A stretch of 34,059 nt of DNA from Acidobacteriaceae bacterium (GTDB taxonomy: Bacteria; Acidobacteriota; Terriglobia; Terriglobales; Acidobacteriaceae): NCBI GenBank assembly GCA_030039895.1, contig JASHUR010000315.1, positions 1 to 34,059 on the forward strand. Direction: 5' to 3'. The position numbers and the translations under genes are program-made. Under the pieces are notes generated by a model that saw nothing but the letters and a program-made list of their open reading frames with translations, was not told the origin of the DNA and ran no database searches. Shown piece by piece: positions 15,067 through 23,028 of this stretch. The stretch's first letter is position 1. Every line of letters starts with the position of its first letter.

Positions 15067-16476
15067 CTACAAGTGGACGATCTTGTCCCTGCCTTCGCGG
15101 ACTTTGCCCGTGGCGTTGCGTGTGTCAATTACCAGAAGGCTTTCTTTCACAATCAACGAGTAGTCATAGCTGCTGTGGTCAGTAACAATCAGGACGCAGT
15201 CGAATTGCTTCAGGCTGTCACTGCCCAAGGGAGCTGAGGTAAGGCGAAGGTCGTACTTTCGCATTTTTGCCAGATAAGGAACGTAAGGGTCGTTATATTC
15301 GACTGTCGCGCCTCTCTTCTGCAGGATGTCGATGATCCTCAGCGCCGGCGATTCCCGAGTGTCGTCAACATCCCTCTTGTAGGCGACGCCAAGAATCAAA
15401 ATCCGGGATCGCGAAAGTGGTTTCCCTCTTTGATCGAGAGCGGCAGCCACTCCTTCAACTACATGATCAGGCATCGCAGTGTTAATTTCGCCAGCAAGCT
15501 CGATAAATCGCGTCGTGAATTCAAACTCCTTAGCCTTCCATGAGAGATAAAAGGGATCGACGGGAATGCAATGGCCGCCCAGTCCGGGTCCTGGATAAAA
15601 GGCATTAAAACCAAATGGTTTGGTCTTTGCGGCTTCGATGACTTCCCAGAGGTTGATACCTGCGCGCATGCAAAGCAGCTTCAACTCATTGACCAGAGCA
15701 ATGTTCACGCAGCGATAGGTGTTCTCCAGAATCTTTGTCATCTCTGCAACTCGAGATCCGGACACGAGAACGGTGACATGAAACACTTGCGCATAGAGCG
15801 CCTGAGCCGCCCGAGCACTGGTGCCGTTGACGCCACCTACCACCTTGGGGATCATCGATCTCTCAGTTTGTTTGTTACCGGGATCTTCTCGCTCCGGCGA
15901 AAAAGCCAGAAAGAAGTCCGATTCGACTTCGGATTCGTTCTGAACTTCATTTCCAATAACCGAATACGCCGCGGGCGGGCATTTCAGCTCGGAACGCTCC
16001 AGGATGGGCAACATTACTTCCTCAGTCGTTCCCGGATAGGTCGTACTTTCCAGCACGACAAGCTGGCCTGGGCGTAAAACGACGCTGATCGCCTCCGCAG
16101 TATCCCGGATGAAGGACAAATCTGGTTCCCGGTGGGCATCCAGGGGAGTTGGGACGCAGACGACAACCACATCCATCTCGCGAAGCTTAGCGAAGTACCC
16201 CGTGGGTTGGAACCGCTTTTGCTCGATCTGCTTGATGATCAGCGCATCCGGAATATGCCCAATGTAACTCGCACCCTGCTGAAGGCTCTGAACCTTTGCG
16301 TCATCGACGTCGAATCCTGTCGTTGAGAATCCGTTTTCGGCGAAGGCAAGGGCAAGAGGCAGGCCAACATACCCCAGACCGATAATTCCAACCTTCGCTT
16401 GTTTGTTCAGGATTCTCTCGCACAGTCGATCGGCTGAACTTTCTTCGTTTCGATACAAGGATTGAGTACTGCTCAT
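15067..16476 (-). CDS. UDP-sugar 6-dehydrogenase, WbpA/UDP-GlcNAc dehydrogenase type
   Basis: NAD-dependent enzyme that oxidises C6 of a UDP-hexose, probably UDP-GlcNAc, to the uronic acid. With the ATG at 16476 (AGGAG 6 bases upstream) it has 469 residues. Motifs: NAD fold VGIIGLGYVGLPLALAF (29-45), CVPTPLDAHREPDLS, LESTTYPGTT, FSPEREDPGN, and the catalytic cysteine in GPGLGGHCIPVDPFYLSWKA (Cys303). VAYKRDVDDTRESPAL is typical of the WbpA group rather than UDP-glucose dehydrogenase. An extra segment of about 15-18 residues (around 171-186, NEVQNESEVES) precedes FFLAFSPERE and is longer than I expect for the family. It follows the WecA-like gene by 57 bases. The exact sugar is inferred. Confidence 0.9.
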   Translation of the reverse strand: MSSTQSLYRNEESSADRLCERILNKQAKVGIIGLGYVGLPLALAFAENGFSTTGFDVDDAKVQSLQQGASYIGHIPDALIIKQIEQKRFQPTGYFAKLREMDVVVVCVPTPLDAHREPDLSFIRDTAEAISVVLRPGQLVVLESTTYPGTTEEVMLPILERSELKCPPAAYSVIGNEVQNESEVESDFFLAFSPEREDPGNKQTERSMIPKVVGGVNGTSARAAQALYAQVFHVTVLVSGSRVAEMTKILENTYRCVNIALVNELKLLCMRAGINLWEVIEAAKTKPFGFNAFYPGPGLGGHCIPVDPFYLSWKAKEFEFTTRFIELAGEINTAMPDHVVEGVAAALDQRGKPLSRSRILILGVAYKRDVDDTRESPALRIIDILQKRGATVEYNDPYVPYLAKMRKYDLRLTSAPLGSDSLKQFDCVLIVTDHSSYDYSLIVKESLLVIDTRNATGKVREGRDKIVHL

Positions 16477-16533
16477 GTATTCTCCTTTTTGGATGCTCAA
16501 CAGAAAACTCGACAATTCAAAACGGATTCAGCT

Positions 16534-18255
16534 TCAGATCCATCGGACTGCAATTCCCAGAGCGCGGACCTTCTCTTCTGGAATTTTGCCGCTGGATACC
16601 AGAACTTCATTGACAACATGTTTGCTGGTAACCTTTCGAAGGTCGCTGGGGTTGTAAATTGATACTCCGTGCAGGCGTCGCCCGGCCTTGCCCCAATCAT
16701 CGTCAAGAAAGCCCACGGGAAAATGCGTGCCTTGGTTCAGAATTTGCCTCACCAGAAGGTCGCCCTTCACGCCGGCACCGTAGATCAGAACTCGGCTTGC
16801 CGCAGCCCGTGCCGCCCGTTGACCGTGCAGCCAGGCCCCGAAGAGTCTTAACGCAACGCGGCTGCCGCCGACGAAAAGTAGTAACAGAATCGCGTTTAGA
16901 ATCAGAACGGCAATTGACAGACGAGGATGGGGATGCGCCACTAGAATGGCCGCCGTCGCCGCAGCCGAGGCAAGTACGACGCACTGGACGATGACAATCA
17001 CATCCTCAATCCCGACGTAACGCCACATCCCGCGATAGATCCCGCCGAGTAGGAAGGCTATCATCTCGACTCCGAGTATGAGGGGCGCGAAACGCTGGAA
17101 GATCAGTAATTGCTGGCCTGGAATTATGCCTCCGAAACGAAGCAGAAACGCGCCGTAATATGCCAGCGTCATCAGCACCAGATCAAAGAGAACCTCCAGG
17201 ATGCGCCGCTTATAGGAAAATTTCATCAGGAATGAGAAGGCATTGCTTTGGGGAACGGTGCCGTCTTCATAAGAACGAAGCAAGCCCAGGTGAAGGGCAA
17301 AGAAAAGTACCACCAAGGCGAAGCACGGCACGATGAGATAAAGAACCTCCGCATGCAAGTACCGTAAGGTAAAAGCGATCCCTCCGGAGACAGCAGTGAG
17401 GCCATACATCAATATCACAGCACGCCGTTCTGAGAGCCCGGTGGCCACCAGGCGATGTGAGACATGATCCCTCCCACCCTGCGAGATCCTTCGCCCGTGA
17501 AGGATTCGAGTAATTGTCACGAGGGAGGTATCCACAATCGGCACCAGCATGATCAGCACAGGGGTCAACAATACGGCCACTAGTCCACGAGATCGGCCCC
17601 AATTGCTCAGCAGCGCTATTCCACCCAGCATGAATCCCAGGAAGAGCGATCCACAGTCCCCCATGAAGATCGAGGCTGGAGAAAAATTGAATACTAGAAA
17701 ACCTCCAATCGCACATGCCAAGACGAATGAGACAGCGACAGCCGCGTCCTGCCCGCTCGCCAGGAAATTCGCACCCAGGAAAATGCAGGCCAGCGCCGCA
17801 ACTCCCCCGGCCAAACCATCCATATTGTCGAGCAGGTTCACAGCGTTCGTGATTCCGACCATCCAGAAAAGAGTGATCAGGTCGTTGACAATTGCGAAAG
17901 AAGTCCAAGGCAGCACCAGCCCGGCCAGCGGCAGCACGGAAGCTGCCGCAACTTGCATTACCAACTTGGTCTGCGGCTTCAGAGTTCGAAGGTCATCCAC
18001 GAGCCCGATGACAAACATGCCCGTCGCCGCGCCCGCGAGTGGCCAGAATCCCGGAACTGAGGGGTGAAGCACCAGAACACCAACGGCAAACGCAGTAAAG
18101 ATCCCAATCCCGCCAAGAAGCGCGGTTGGTTTGCGGTTCCAGCGGTCAGGCCGAGGCATAGCCACTACGCCCCATCGTCGCGCCAGTTTTCCTACCAAAC
18201 TGGTTGCGACGACGGAGGCAGCCAACACGATGATCAACGCAATTTCAATTGTCAT
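16534..18255 (-). CDS. WecA/TagO-type phosphoglycosyltransferase fused to a CapD/WbaP-type membrane and nucleotide-binding half
   Basis: About 573 residues from ATG 18255. Residues 1-335 are a multi-pass polyprenyl-phosphate sugar-1-phosphate transferase: GLVDDLRTLKPQTKL (aspartates 87-88), NAVNLLDNMDGLAGG, FNFSPASIFMGDCGS and GGRDHVSHRL are the conserved cytoplasmic loops. It would start the repeat unit by moving a sugar phosphate from UDP-sugar to undecaprenyl phosphate. Residues about 350-470 form a second group of membrane helices (RRILEVLFDLVLMTLAYYGA and following), then a Rossmann-like domain from 488 (VLIYGAGVKGDLLVRQIL). This pair is the N-terminal half shared by PglF/CapD dehydratases and WbaP enzymes. 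The SDR catalytic domain is absent; the frame stops at GIAVRWI and the next gene follows at once. No strong ribosome site is visible. A start at 18315 is possible but lacks one too. Confidence 0.88.
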   Translation of the reverse strand: MTIEIALIIVLAASVVATSLVGKLARRWGVVAMPRPDRWNRKPTALLGGIGIFTAFAVGVLVLHPSVPGFWPLAGAATGMFVIGLVDDLRTLKPQTKLVMQVAAASVLPLAGLVLPWTSFAIVNDLITLFWMVGITNAVNLLDNMDGLAGGVAALACIFLGANFLASGQDAAVAVSFVLACAIGGFLVFNFSPASIFMGDCGSLFLGFMLGGIALLSNWGRSRGLVAVLLTPVLIMLVPIVDTSLVTITRILHGRRISQGGRDHVSHRLVATGLSERRAVILMYGLTAVSGGIAFTLRYLHAEVLYLIVPCFALVVLFFALHLGLLRSYEDGTVPQSNAFSFLMKFSYKRRILEVLFDLVLMTLAYYGAFLLRFGGIIPGQQLLIFQRFAPLILGVEMIAFLLGGIYRGMWRYVGIEDVIVIVQCVVLASAAATAAILVAHPHPRLSIAVLILNAILLLLFVGGSRVALRLFGAWLHGQRAARAAASRVLIYGAGVKGDLLVRQILNQGTHFPVGFLDDDWGKAGRRLHGVSIYNPSDLRKVTSKHVVNEVLVSSGKIPEEKVRALGIAVRWI

Positions 18256-18315
18256 TTTGGGGGGCCTAAAGACTACGGGGGGAATTTTCGGGCATGCGTT
18301 GGGAGAAGCCGGCAA

Positions 18316-18547
18316 TCAGACAGCTGCAATCGGCGAGCTGGGCTGTTGCTGCTCGGACCAATCAATGGCCTTCCACAGACCGCTCTGAACATCAGCCAAT
18401 AATTCATGCCTCACGTACGATGTGCTGTCGAAATATTCGCCAGGGAATGCTTGACATCATCTGGGCGAGCGTTCCCGACCTGTACCTGAGGCGGAGGTTG
18501 TCACCAATTTTGTCTGCCACAAGCTCATAGACACGATTGAGCGTCAT
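18316..18547 (-). pseudogene. Small gene in two overlapping frames (possible frameshift)
   Basis: Nine bases after the epimerase stop an ATG opens a 47-codon frame (18547-18404: MTLNRVYELVADKIGDNLRL, then RYRSGTLAQMMSSIP). A second frame, shifted by one base, is open from about 18457 to a stop at 18316 and reads FPGEYFDSTSYVRHELLADV followed by QSGLWKAIDWSEQQQP. Both stretches have the composition of real protein. Joined by a +1 shift near ATTCCCTGG they give one product of about 76 residues. This may be a frameshifted gene, a sequencing error in the CCC run, or two small ORFs. I do not recognise the family. The gene sits between the epimerase and the WecA fusion. Confidence 0.35.
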
Positions 18548-18555
18548 TATGGTTC

Positions 18556-19602
18556 TCAAATGACCGCGGCTATCTGCCAATCCCCCTTCACTTCCTGTAC
18601 AAGGGTGGACTCGTCGGATGCAATAGTCGCCTGGTCCGCCGCAGCCGTTCTCAGGTGCGAGATCACGTCCTTCAGCGTATCCTCCAGCGTGTAACGCGGG
18701 ACAAACCCGGTGAGGGCGTGCAATTTCGAGGTGTCGGGAACTCGGCGGAGCATATCCTCGAATCCTTCTTCGTAGGCTTCTTTATAGGGAATCTTCACAA
18801 TTCGTGATGCCGATCCGGTCATTGCCCTCACCTTTTCGGCCAAGTCCTGAATCGTAATTTCTTCCGTGTTGCCGATGTTGTAGACCTCGCCGACTGCCTG
18901 AGATTTCGCCATGAGCTGAGTGAGTGCCCTGACTGCGTCGGCCACATGGAGAAAGCAGCGGCGCTGAGTGCCATCGCCATAGACCGTGATGTCCTCCTGT
19001 TTGAGTGCCTGGCGAACAAAGTTGGGGACCACCATGCCGTAGCGTCCGGTCTGCCGTGGGCCTACAGTGTTGAAAAGGCGAACCACAGTGGTCGGCACGC
19101 GCTTCTCTTTCCAGTACGCCAGCGCCAGGAATTCATCCAGAGCCTTGGAACAGGCATAGCTCCAGCGGCCTTTGCTGGAGGGTCCCATCAACAAATCGTC
19201 ATCTTCCTGGAACGGCATTTGAGTGCGCTTGCCATACACCTCGGAAGTTGACGTCACCAGCACACGTTTCTTCTTTTTCGCCGCCAGATTCAAAATGAGT
19301 TCCGTCGCGCGAACGTTGGTTTCGATCGTGCGCACCGGGCTCTCTACAATCAGCCGCACGCCCACTGCCGCGGCAAGATGAAAGACCACATCGCACTCAT
19401 CCACGAGTTCTGCCGTCACCTGACGGTTCTCAACGCTATCCAGGAAGTACGAGAACCGCTTGTGGGCTTTGAGGGGCCGGATATTTTCAATTGAACCGGT
19501 TGATAAGTCGTCAATCACGAATACTTCGTCATTGTGCGCAAGGTAGTGTTCGGCCAGGTGGGACCCAATAAATCCGGCTCCGCCCGTAATAAGGACCTTC
19601 AT
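18556..19602 (-). CDS. NAD-dependent sugar nucleotide epimerase/dehydratase (extended SDR)
   Basis: A 348-residue extended short-chain dehydrogenase that modifies a nucleotide sugar. The NAD motif is TGGAGFIGSH (6-15); the catalytic pair is Y149 and K153 in WSYACSKALDE, and the conserved Ser is in VTSTSEVYG. NTVGPRQTGRYGMVVPNFV and VYGDGTQRRCFLHVAD follow the order seen in UDP-glucose 4-epimerases, UDP-glucuronate decarboxylases and GDP-mannose dehydratases. The sequence does not decide among these. The start is well supported by AAGGAGGAG upstream. It lies 21 bases after a GT4 gene and is probably cotranscribed. Its product would feed a glycosyltransferase of the locus. Confidence 0.88.
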   Translation of the reverse strand: MKVLITGGAGFIGSHLAEHYLAHNDEVFVIDDLSTGSIENIRPLKAHKRFSYFLDSVENRQVTAELVDECDVVFHLAAAVGVRLIVESPVRTIETNVRATELILNLAAKKKKRVLVTSTSEVYGKRTQMPFQEDDDLLMGPSSKGRWSYACSKALDEFLALAYWKEKRVPTTVVRLFNTVGPRQTGRYGMVVPNFVRQALKQEDITVYGDGTQRRCFLHVADAVRALTQLMAKSQAVGEVYNIGNTEEITIQDLAEKVRAMTGSASRIVKIPYKEAYEEGFEDMLRRVPDTSKLHALTGFVPRYTLEDTLKDVISHLRTAAADQATIASDESTLVQEVKGDWQIAAVI

Positions 19603-19623
19603 GGAGTATCTCCTCCTTAGTTA

Positions 19624-20814
19624 TTAGTTATCCGTCAATCGCCCGTTTCTGTGATCGAGTACAGACACATATACCTTTTCGATCTCTTCCACCAGTCGTT
19701 CTTTGGAGAAATTCTGTTCGGCAAAGTAGCTTGCTGCCTGGCCCATCCGGGCTCGGCGCTGCGGTTCGTTCGACAGCCAGCGCAAGGCATCTGCAAAAAC
19801 TTCTGGAGTACGTCTCGTTACCAACACTCCGTTATCGAAGACTTGATAACCAGGATGCTCATCAGGCTGACCTGACATAAGATCAGCAACACCTCCAACA
19901 TCCGGAAGAATTACGGCGCAGCCTGCGGCCATGGCCTCTATAGCGGCGACTGGTGTGCCTTCATTCTTTGAAGTCAGTATGAGGACATCCGTCTGCCGAT
20001 AGATGGAGCGCATGTCCCGCTGCCAGCCAATAAGCTGCAGTCGTTCTTCGAGGCTGAGACGGCATGTCTCAGCCTCTACCTCTGGGCGAAGCTCCCCATC
20101 CCCAACCATCAGAAATGTTGCCGCCGGGTTCGTACCTGCGCAAAGCGCTGCGATCTTCGGATACATGAGCGGCTCTTTCACTCCAGTCAATCGTCCCGCC
20201 CAGGTAACAACAAGGCGATTGTCCACACTCTTTTCTAAAACGCGCGCACGCCCGAGTTCGAGAAATTGGGACAGGTCAAAACCGAGGCGGACCGTGGAAA
20301 TTCGTTCCAGTTCCGCAATCTTGAAACGGCCCGACAGGTCCTGACGTTGTTTGGCGCTGATAGCGATAATGCGCGCAGTTCCTCGTGCAAGAAGGCGTTC
20401 GATGAGAAGGTAGACTGCGGACTTTCGCCGCGAAAAATAGCCCTCGAAAATGTTTCCGTGGTAGGTGTGCACACAAGGCGTACCTGAAGCAAAGGCAGCA
20501 AGCCGGCCTACGGCCCCAGCCTTCGCGGTGTGAGTATGAAGAATATCCGGCCGCTCATGCTTGAGCCAGCGATAAATGAGCCAGAAGGCCCGGATGTCGT
20601 TAAAGGGAGAAACCTCACGCGACAGCCAGGGAATGCGAACTACGTTAACGCGCATCTCATCCGCAAGGTATTCCATGCTGCCTTCGGATTCGGGCACATT
20701 GCCAACAAGCAGACTCGTTGTGTGGCCGGCATCTGCCAGTTCGCGGGTAAGCAGGACAGCTTGGATAGCTGGCCCGCCTATATTCAGCCGAGCAATTGCG
20801 CGGGCGATTTTCAT
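19624..20814 (-). CDS. Family 4 glycosyltransferase
   Basis: A 396-residue retaining glycosyltransferase of GT-B fold. The N-terminal domain begins MKIARAIARLNIGGPAIQAV with the Gly-Gly acceptor loop and has HTHTAKAGAVGRLAA. The C-terminal domain has VTWAGRLTGVKEPLM, FLMVGDGELR, LIGWQRDM and the nucleotide-sugar motif NEGTPVAAIEAMAAG with the E-x7-E pair. It acts in the cytoplasm on a lipid-linked acceptor. No clear ribosome site precedes the ATG. The gene lies 67 bases after another GT4 and 21 bases before the epimerase. The donor sugar is unknown. Confidence 0.92.
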   Translation of the reverse strand: MKIARAIARLNIGGPAIQAVLLTRELADAGHTTSLLVGNVPESEGSMEYLADEMRVNVVRIPWLSREVSPFNDIRAFWLIYRWLKHERPDILHTHTAKAGAVGRLAAFASGTPCVHTYHGNIFEGYFSRRKSAVYLLIERLLARGTARIIAISAKQRQDLSGRFKIAELERISTVRLGFDLSQFLELGRARVLEKSVDNRLVVTWAGRLTGVKEPLMYPKIAALCAGTNPAATFLMVGDGELRPEVEAETCRLSLEERLQLIGWQRDMRSIYRQTDVLILTSKNEGTPVAAIEAMAAGCAVILPDVGGVADLMSGQPDEHPGYQVFDNGVLVTRRTPEVFADALRWLSNEPQRRARMGQAASYFAEQNFSKERLVEEIEKVYVSVLDHRNGRLTDN

Positions 20815-20881
20815 GCTTATGCGAGTGATTTATGGGGATCACAAATGGCAGGTGCATCGAACGCTCTTGCCGAAGACGATG

Positions 20882-22012
20882 TCACGATGATTTGCGAGGC
20901 TCTGTAGCGCCGTCGGACATACATTTTGTCGCAGAGGCAAGCACGTTGTAGACGCGCGGGACCTGGACCTTAGCACAGTACCAGGTCTCGACCGTATTAC
21001 GACCTTCCTGCCCGAGACGCCGCCGCAGCTCCGCAGAATTGATCAGCAGAGTTAATTTCATCACCCACTCATCCTCAGAGGCCGCTAGGAAACCGTTCAC
21101 GCCATCTCGGACGAGTTGAGCATTCATACCGACGGGCGAGCACACTACGGGGACCCCCACGCCCATATACTGGAGGGCCTTGCACCCACACTTGCCACGT
21201 CCCCAACTGTCATCCGGTACAGGCATCAGACCTGCCCACGCTCCGCGGAGGTCTGATGCCTCAGTTTCCGGCTGCCAAGGCACAGTTTCCACGTCGATCC
21301 CGGGAAGAGAAATTCGTGGCGCGCCAATCACACGAAGCCGGAAATCGCAGTGCTTCCGGAGGCGCACCAAAGCGCCGCACAGGCTTTCAAGGTACGGTGC
21401 TGTGGTCGGGCTTCCTGTCCATACGAGTTGCGGCCTAGGGCTCTCCTGTAATGGCTGCCTCGGCTTGTACTTATCTGTGTCAATCGTTGTCGGCACTACT
21501 GTTACATGGTGGTTGTATCGCGAGGCATATTCCGCCAGGAAATCGTTTCCGGCCATTACGTGCGCTGCTAGCATGCATGCTGTCGCTGTCTTGCCTGGGA
21601 ACTTCAGGAACGCGAAGGCCCGGTTGGCGTCACTAGCATTCGGAAGAAAGATCGCATCATCGAAATCGAATATATAAGGAACTCTCTTGAGTCTTATCCA
21701 ACGCTCGAATAAGGCAGGACCGAGCAGGGCGGTCTCTCGCTGTACATACACCAGATCAAATTCCCTAACGCGCAGAAGATGCTTTGCTCGCCGCAGCAGC
21801 GCCTTGACAATCAATGTTGTCTTTTTGCCGTACCTTTGCGGCTGGTAAAGAATTGAGTCCAGATCAGGCGATGTGAAAGGCTCAAATTCAAGCCGTACGC
21901 CCAAGGATCGAAGTCCGGGCGCCCATTGTTCGATTCGAAAGCGCTGCCCGGGTGACCGATCCAATGGAGCGAGGCATAGAACAAGCACGCGCATGTCGGT
22001 ATGACGTTTCAT
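20882..22012 (-). CDS. GT4-like glycosyltransferase without the usual E-x7-E motif
   Basis: About 376 residues of GT-B fold. YIFDFDDAIFLPN, VMAGNDFLAEYA, VTVVPTTIDTDKY and LVWTGSPTTAPYLE mark the two Rossmann halves. The usual acidic pair is replaced by a GKCGCKALQYMGVGVPVV stretch, a variant seen in a recognisable GT4 subgroup, so activity is likely but donor binding differs. I chose ATG 22012 because it overlaps the stop of the short frame before it (ATGA) and has GAGAGGGG upstream. ATGs at 22039 and 21994 are alternatives. It sits between a methyltransferase and a second GT4 of the exopolysaccharide locus. Confidence 0.85.
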   Translation of the reverse strand: MKRHTDMRVLVLCLAPLDRSPGQRFRIEQWAPGLRSLGVRLEFEPFTSPDLDSILYQPQRYGKKTTLIVKALLRRAKHLLRVREFDLVYVQRETALLGPALFERWIRLKRVPYIFDFDDAIFLPNASDANRAFAFLKFPGKTATACMLAAHVMAGNDFLAEYASRYNHHVTVVPTTIDTDKYKPRQPLQESPRPQLVWTGSPTTAPYLESLCGALVRLRKHCDFRLRVIGAPRISLPGIDVETVPWQPETEASDLRGAWAGLMPVPDDSWGRGKCGCKALQYMGVGVPVVCSPVGMNAQLVRDGVNGFLAASEDEWVMKLTLLINSAELRRRLGQEGRNTVETWYCAKVQVPRVYNVLASATKCMSDGATEPRKSS

Positions 22013-22131
22013 GAGAAGTTTGCCCCTCTCCGGGCACATTTAAAGCGCAGCCGACACAGCGGACACCGATCCATGTCTAAATTTGGGATGTCATTCCTTA
22101 CAAGAATGCGAGCAGAACCCCCGGTTTGCAA
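22009..22131 (-). CDS. Candidate 40-residue protein with a CxxC motif
   Basis: The 164-base gap between a methyltransferase and a glycosyltransferase holds a frame from TTG 22131, with GGAG six bases upstream, that ends in TGA overlapping the next gene's ATG (ATGA). The peptide contains DMDRCPLCRLRFKCARRG, that is CPLC plus a third Cys and a basic tail, which could bind zinc. The same frame follows the methyltransferase stop without a break, so it may instead be a decayed extension of that gene. I cannot name a family. Size and context alone support it. Confidence 0.25.
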   Translation of the reverse strand: MQTGGSARILVRNDIPNLDMDRCPLCRLRFKCARRGANFS

Positions 22132-22176
22132 CTGATGCTCCAGAGAAGTTATTCCTTCGATCGACTTCCCATCAAC

Positions 22177-23028
22177 TCATTCCGTACGCTTCAGTCCAAC
22201 GGCACACCAATAGGGTGGGGCCTCGCAAAACTGGACATTTTCAAAGCCCGCCGTGCTGAACATATCTGCTATCTGGGCACGCGTGAATCTTTGCTCAAGT
22301 CGCGTGCCCAGCCGATCCAAAGCGTCAGTGCGCATTACATAAAGTGAGTGGTGCTGGTAATAGGAGAGTGGCCAACTTTCAGTCTTTACCCTGACGCTGG
22401 AAAGAAGCGCGCCTATGCGTGCCAAGGGCCAGTAGAATACGAGCGCCGCCACTTCCGCGATTATGACTTTAAGATGTTGAGGCAGGCGGGATACTATCAG
22501 TCTCGCGATATCACTTAGGCGCCAAATCCAGCGGTACCATGCCGGTCGGTTGTCAAATGCGTAGTAGATATACACCAGCAGAGGGGCCCCAGGCTTCAGT
22601 TTTTTGGCAATTGCATGTATGCCTGCCTCAGGATCGGGAATGTGATGGAGCACGCCCAGTGAGTAGGCGAAGTCGAGGCTCTCATCGTCAAAAGGTAACT
22701 TGCCAATACTGCAACAGTGAAACCGCACGTTTCTGTGGCCTGATAGGTTCGTTTGCGCGACTTCGAGGGCCTCAGAACTCGCATCAACGAGGAGGAGTTC
22801 TCTTACCAATGGAGCTACTAATCTTGCCCACCTCCCACTCCCGCAACCGATGTCAGCACCGCAGCCTCCATCCTCAGGCAGCGACTCCCAAGGAAATATG
22901 GCAAAGTACTGTCCAAAGATCTCTTCAGCTTCCTTCTCTTTAAGGCTAGCCTGTCCGAAGCGGCTCCACTCTTTGCCAAACCCAGCTACAGTTTCAGCGT
23001 CAACATTATTGCTGTGTGGCGACATCAT
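22177..23028 (-). CDS. SAM-dependent methyltransferase
   Basis: A 283-residue class I methyltransferase. The SAM motif is GADIGCGSGRWARLV, followed by LLVDASSEALEVAQ, and LDFAYSLGVLHHIPDPEAG is the post-motif of small-molecule methylases. A hydrophobic region (LKVIIAEVAALVFYWPLARI) may touch the membrane. I chose the ATG at 23028, which overlaps the stop of the Wzy-like gene (ATGA); the longer frame to 23244 lies inside that gene. It would methylate a sugar or lipid-linked glycan of the exopolysaccharide. The target is inferred from context only. Confidence 0.85.
   Translation of the reverse strand: MMSPHSNNVDAETVAGFGKEWSRFGQASLKEKEAEEIFGQYFAIFPWESLPEDGGCGADIGCGSGRWARLVAPLVRELLLVDASSEALEVAQTNLSGHRNVRFHCCSIGKLPFDDESLDFAYSLGVLHHIPDPEAGIHAIAKKLKPGAPLLVYIYYAFDNRPAWYRWIWRLSDIARLIVSRLPQHLKVIIAEVAALVFYWPLARIGALLSSVRVKTESWPLSYYQHHSLYVMRTDALDRLGTRLEQRFTRAQIADMFSTAGFENVQFCEAPPYWCAVGLKRTE

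Noticed and set aside
14928..15128. A 66-residue minus-strand frame covering the gap between the UDP-sugar dehydrogenase and the glycosidase-like gene
   Set aside because: It overlaps the dehydrogenase end in another frame, has no ribosome site and no protein-like pattern; the gap is better read as leader sequence.
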